Of a stretch of DNA of 64,000 bases, positions 61,309 to 64,000 are shown one piece after another. Source of the DNA: an uncultured Oceanospirillales bacterium (GTDB lineage Bacteria; Pseudomonadota; Gammaproteobacteria; Xanthomonadales; SZUA-36). The notes under the pieces were generated by a model. That model saw nothing but the letters and a program-made list of their open reading frames with translations, was not told where the DNA came from and did not search any database. The position numbers and the translations under genes were made by a program. The DNA lies in contig CAJXKA010000001.1 of the NCBI GenBank assembly GCA_913055655.1, positions 1,550,842 through 1,614,841 of the forward strand, read 5' to 3'. Numbering within the stretch: the stretch's first letter is position 1; every line of letters starts with the position of its first letter.

Positions 61309-61389
61309 GTGAATCGGCAGTGAACCCGTCATGAAGGCGGATGACATGGGCGTTGACATGTGTGAACCTGGCGTGAAGCCACGAATGAC
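61309..61389. promoter_or_regulatory. Phased array of GTGAA/TTCAC half-sites, candidate response-regulator binding region
   Basis: (G/A/T)TGA(A/C) pentamers begin at 61309, 61320, 61331, 61341, 61353, 61362, 61373 and 61385, mean spacing near 11 bp. The runs 61309-61335 and 61362-61377 have exact N6 spacing. OmpR-family regulators bind direct repeats at one helical turn. The array lies between the divergent DUF4397 and response-regulator genes and ends 16 bp before a TATAAA box. Confidence 0.6.
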
Positions 61390-61405
61390 TGCCAACAGGA
61401 CCTTA

Positions 61406-61411
61406 TATAAA
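61406..61411 (+). promoter_or_regulatory. Putative -10 box (TATAAA) of the two-component operon
   Basis: TATAAA in TTATATAAATTAA, 59 bp before the response-regulator start. The last array half-site lies where a -35 would be, as in activator-dependent promoters. Confidence 0.45.
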
Positions 61412-61470
61412 TTAACGCCACCTTCACGGGAGCGCGCCTACAATTCCGTCATGAAAACAGGGGCCAGAAC

Positions 61471-62157
61471 GTGAGCACGATCCTGCTGATTGAAGACAAT
61501 CACGACATCGCCGCCATGGTGGGCGACCACCTGGAAAGCGAAGGTTACGAGGTCGATTACGCTGCCGATGGCGTCACCGGCCTGCACCTTGCCGTGACCG
61601 AATCATTCGACGCCATCGTGCTCGACCTGATGCTGCCCGGCATGGATGGCATGGACCTGTGCCGCAAGTTCCGCCAGGAGGCCCAGCGCGACACACCCAT
61701 CCTGATGCTGACGGCCCGCGACACGCTCGAGGACAAGGTGGCGGGGCTGGATGCCGGAGCGGACGACTACCTGGTTAAACCATTCGAGATGGAAGAACTG
61801 GATGCGCGCCTGCACGCCATGCTCAGGCGCGCCTCCGGCGAAATGACCCAGCAGCAACTGCGGGTAGCCGACCTGACGGTCAACACCGGCACCTGGGAAG
61901 TGCAGCGCCGGGGCCAGTCGCTGACTTTGACGCCCATTGGACTGAAACTGTTGACGGCGATGATGAAAGTATCGCCGCGCGTCATCAGTCGGCGTGATCT
62001 TGAGCGCGCCGTCTGGGAAGACATCGTGCCTGACAGCGATGCCCTGCGCAGCCATCTTTACAACCTTCGCAAGGTGATCGACAAGCCCTTCGACAAACCG
62101 CTGCTGCACACCCTCCAGGGGCTCGGCTACCGGCTCGCGGATCCGGATGACCACTAA
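61471..62157 (+). CDS. OmpR-family response regulator
   Basis: 228 residues, GTG start with AGGGG upstream. The receiver domain has acidic pocket ED (residues 8-9), phospho-acceptor Asp52 (VLDLMLPG), Thr in LMLTARD and Lys in YLVKPFE. The C-terminal winged helix (about 128-225) includes LTPIGLKLLTAMMKVSPRVISRRDLERAVWEDIVPDSDALRSHLYNLRKVIDKPFDKPLLHTLQGLGYRL. It is activated by the kinase encoded next, with an 11-base overlap. Phased TTCAC-type repeats on both sides of the pair are likely binding sites. Confidence 0.95.
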   Translation: MSTILLIEDNHDIAAMVGDHLESEGYEVDYAADGVTGLHLAVTESFDAIVLDLMLPGMDGMDLCRKFRQEAQRDTPILMLTARDTLEDKVAGLDAGADDYLVKPFEMEELDARLHAMLRRASGEMTQQQLRVADLTVNTGTWEVQRRGQSLTLTPIGLKLLTAMMKVSPRVISRRDLERAVWEDIVPDSDALRSHLYNLRKVIDKPFDKPLLHTLQGLGYRLADPDDH

Positions 62158-63433
62158 CCGGGGCCTGAACCGGCGATTGGGCCGCAGCCTGCTGCTGCAG
62201 GCGCTGTACATCACGCTGGCTGTTGTCGTCGGGATTTTCGTTTCGGCGCGACTGGTGGAAAACGTGCTGATCGAGGCCGCACTCAAGGGCGAGGCCAGTT
62301 ACTACTGGGAACGTTACGCGGCCGACCCGGACGCGGTACTGCCCGACACGCGCAACATGACGGCTTACCTGGGCGACCAGGCCGCACTGCCCGCCCGCCT
62401 GCAGTCGCTCGATCCCGGTTTTCATTCGATGTCGGAGCCCCGCGACCTGCTGGTGCTGGTCGAGGATCGCGACGGACACCGCCTTTACCTGGAATTCGAG
62501 GTCGGCCAGGTGGACCAGTTGGTTATGCTGTTCGGCCTGATTCCTCTGGCGCTGGCGCTGATTGTCATCTACCTGTCGACCTACGGCGCCTACCGGGTTT
62601 CCCGGCGTGCGGTTTCCCCTATCGTGTCACTGGCGCACAAGGTCCAGGCGCTGGATCCGGGTGAACTGGAGCCCGGTCATTTTGACCTGGACGCCGGTGA
62701 TGACGAAGACGCCGAGATCCAGGTCCTGCGCCAGGCCCTGCAGGACCTGGTCCGCAAGGTCACGGACTTTACCGCGCGCGAGCGCCGTTTTACCCGCGAT
62801 GCGAGCCACGAGCTGCGCACGCCGCTGACCGTCATCCGCATGGCCGCCGACCGGCTACTGAAATCATTGCCGGAGGACGGCCGAGACCACGAGCTGGTCA
62901 GCCGAATCAAGGTCAACGCCGACGACATGATCCGCCTGACCAGCACGTTCCTGCTGCTGGCACGCGAATGGGAACAGGGCCTGGACAAGGAGTGGGTCAG
63001 CGTCAACGAAATCGCCGCCGCCGAGCTTGAACGCATGCGCATTGTCGACCCGGATCGCCCGATTAAGGCCCGACTGGACGCGCGCGGGCGACTGGGTGTC
63101 CTCGCGCCGGGCAAGGTCGTCGAGGCCGTCATCGGCAACCTGGTCCGCAACGCTTTCGCCTATACCGATGAAGGCGAGGTCGAGGTTGTCATCATGGAGG
63201 GCCAGGTGACGATTCGCGACACCGGGGTCGGGATGGACCCCGACGAGTTGCAGAAGATCTTCGACGCGTTCTACAGCCGCGGCCGCCAGCGCGGCGGTTT
63301 TGGCGTCGGCCTGACCATCGTCAAGCGGCTGGTGGAGCGTTTCGAGTGGAAAGTGGACTATGCGTCCGAGCCCGGCGTGGGAACGACCGTGACCCTGCAT
63401 TTTCCCGACGCCCGGTTCGAACCCGCGGACTGA
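62147..63433 (+). CDS. Membrane sensor histidine kinase
   Basis: 428 residues. Two membrane helices (about 16-38 and 124-146) enclose a periplasmic sensor of about 85 residues (ASYYWERYAADPDAVLPDTRNM...FHSMSEPRDLLVLVEDRDGHRLYLEFEV). HAMP-like linker, then the H-box DASHELRTPLTVIRM with His221, N-box VIGNLVRNAFAYT, G1 DTGVGMD and G2 GGFGVGLTIVKRLV. The gene overlaps the response regulator, a standard two-component pair. The stimulus is unknown; the sensor domain has no cysteines or recognisable ligand motif. Confidence 0.95.
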   Translation: MTTNRGLNRRLGRSLLLQALYITLAVVVGIFVSARLVENVLIEAALKGEASYYWERYAADPDAVLPDTRNMTAYLGDQAALPARLQSLDPGFHSMSEPRDLLVLVEDRDGHRLYLEFEVGQVDQLVMLFGLIPLALALIVIYLSTYGAYRVSRRAVSPIVSLAHKVQALDPGELEPGHFDLDAGDDEDAEIQVLRQALQDLVRKVTDFTARERRFTRDASHELRTPLTVIRMAADRLLKSLPEDGRDHELVSRIKVNADDMIRLTSTFLLLAREWEQGLDKEWVSVNEIAAAELERMRIVDPDRPIKARLDARGRLGVLAPGKVVEAVIGNLVRNAFAYTDEGEVEVVIMEGQVTIRDTGVGMDPDELQKIFDAFYSRGRQRGGFGVGLTIVKRLVERFEWKVDYASEPGVGTTVTLHFPDARFEPAD

Positions 63434-63471
63434 TTCACATGCCGTTCACCCGGGTTGCACGGTGTCTTCAC
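63434..63471 (+). promoter_or_regulatory. Exactly 11-bp-phased TTCAC array before the DUF2878 gene
   Basis: TTCAC at 63434, 63445 and 63467, with TGCAC at 63456: four half-sites separated by exactly 6 bases each. It is the reverse complement of the GTGAA motif before the response-regulator gene, and is therefore a probable second target of that regulator. Confidence 0.6.
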
Positions 63472-63494
63472 TCTTAAAGGCGCATCGTGACCGC

Positions 63495-64000
63495 ATGAAC
63501 TCCCCAACATCCCGAATGGCCATGATCAAGAATTTCGTACTCTATAACGTCGGCTGGTTTGCCTGTGTCTATTTCGCCGCCCAGGGACAAGCCTGGGTGG
63601 GCGTGCTGGTGGTTGCGCTGATCGTCAGCGCCCACCTGGTCGCGGCGTCATCACGCCCTCTCGAAATCCGGACGCTGCTGGTCGCCGTTGTCATCGGCCT
63701 GGTCTGGGAAACGGCCCTGGTGACCGCCGGCCTGTTGGCCTATCCAACGGCGCCGGGCGCGGGCGGTCTCGCACCCGCCTGGATGATCGCGCTCTGGGCC
63801 AACTTCGCCTGCACCATCCACCACAGCCTGGGGTGGATCAGGCGGCGCCCCTGGGTCGCCGCCGGCCTGGGCGCGATCGGTGGACCGCTGGCCTTCGTCG
63901 CGGGTGAAAAGCTGGGCGCCGTACAGTTTGAATCGCCGATCGTGGCGTTAGGCGTCATCGCCGCAGGCTGGGCCCTGTTGCTGCCGCTGCTGACCACCAC
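63495..64000 (+). CDS. DUF2878 membrane protein, 3' end beyond the window
   Basis: The frame is open from ATG 63495 to the right edge (168 codons visible); in-frame ATGs at 63516 and 63522 are possible starts. The product reads MNSPTSRMAMIKNFVLYNVGWFACVYFAAQGQAWVG, then several hydrophobic helices (LLVAVVIGLVWETALVTAGLLAY, APAWMIALWANFACTIHHSLGWI, VAAGLGAIGGPLAFVAGEKLGAV). This matches the small DUF2878 inner-membrane family, which is often found beside cyclopropane-fatty-acid synthase-like and DUF1365/DUF3833 genes (from memory). The opposite-strand frame 63740-64000 is a shadow. Confidence 0.8.
   Translation, partial: MNSPTSRMAMIKNFVLYNVGWFACVYFAAQGQAWVGVLVVALIVSAHLVAASSRPLEIRTLLVAVVIGLVWETALVTAGLLAYPTAPGAGGLAPAWMIALWANFACTIHHSLGWIRRRPWVAAGLGAIGGPLAFVAGEKLGAVQFESPIVALGVIAAGWALLLPLLTT

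Noticed and set aside
61353-61358. TTGACA as a -35 box for the two-component operon
   Set aside because: No -10 lies 16-18 bp downstream; the hexamer is one unit of the phased TGA array.
63740-64000. 86-codon minus-strand open frame
   Set aside because: Antisense to the DUF2878 gene, which reads as a multi-helix membrane protein to the window edge.

Overview
The window reads as chromosomal DNA of a free-living, high-GC, Gram-negative heterotroph. My best guess is a gammaproteobacterium close to Xanthomonadales, Wenzhouxiangellaceae or Chromatiales. The basis is a TonB-dependent receptor with sigma/FecR partners, several outer-membrane-type lipoproteins, AsmA, YceH, YciA, an ACE-like M2 dipeptidase, an Ada/AlkA/Ogt repair pair and HigBA. 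I see no rRNA, tRNA, CRISPR array, prophage or insertion sequence. Genes are tightly packed, with many ATGA, GTGA and TGATG overlaps.

Layout. 1-2369: 5'-truncated TolB-like/TPR membrane protein. 2375-7007: DUF4124 protein, Bcr/CflA-type MFS exporter, YceH and a secreted metallophosphoesterase. 7078-18179: a minus-strand block of M24 peptidase, ECF sigma factor, FecR-like regulator, TonB-dependent receptor, SLC13/DASS transporter, a D-aminoacylase fused to an SGNH hydrolase, and an M14 lipoprotein carboxypeptidase. It looks like a scavenging locus for peptides or acylated amino acids. 18289-25538: secreted TPR protein, kynureninase-like PLP enzyme, giant AsmA protein, Sec-exported Hcp-like protein and OsmC. 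25566-29482: a coupled pair of secreted proteins, one a cupredoxin-tailed propeller-like protein and one DUF1080-like. 29648-31521: Ada-AlkA fusion plus Ogt. 31630-36641: an unrecognised secreted protein, two nearly identical DUF547 proteins and a Cys-rich exported protein.

36744-46676: SGNH esterase, CadC-like/TPR regulator, cupin, lipoprotein, dihaem cytochrome c, ACE-like peptidase, DUF3313 protein, PKD-bearing subtilase and YciA. 46827-51795: exported catalase-peroxidase, NTF2-like protein, thioredoxin-fold protein, HigBA and a DUF1579-like protein. 51880-59464: glycine-zipper protein, an ECF sigma/anti-sigma/HEAT/HEAT operon, OmpA-like lipoprotein and a 999-residue M14 peptidase. 59475-64000: a 25-bp-stem palindrome, a cold-shock protein, a DUF4397 protein, an OmpR-type two-component system and a DUF2878 gene running off the right edge.

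Common themes are exported protein and peptide breakdown (two M14s, M24, M2, S8, D-aminoacylase), oxidative and alkylation defence, and surface sensing. The strongest regulatory signal is a set of TTCAC half-sites at about 11-bp phase on both sides of the two-component genes. The most system-like gene sets without an obvious textbook match are the sigma/anti-sigma/HEAT/HEAT operon and the TonB-receptor/D-aminoacylase-SGNH locus. All functions are inferred by reading the sequence; no database search was run.
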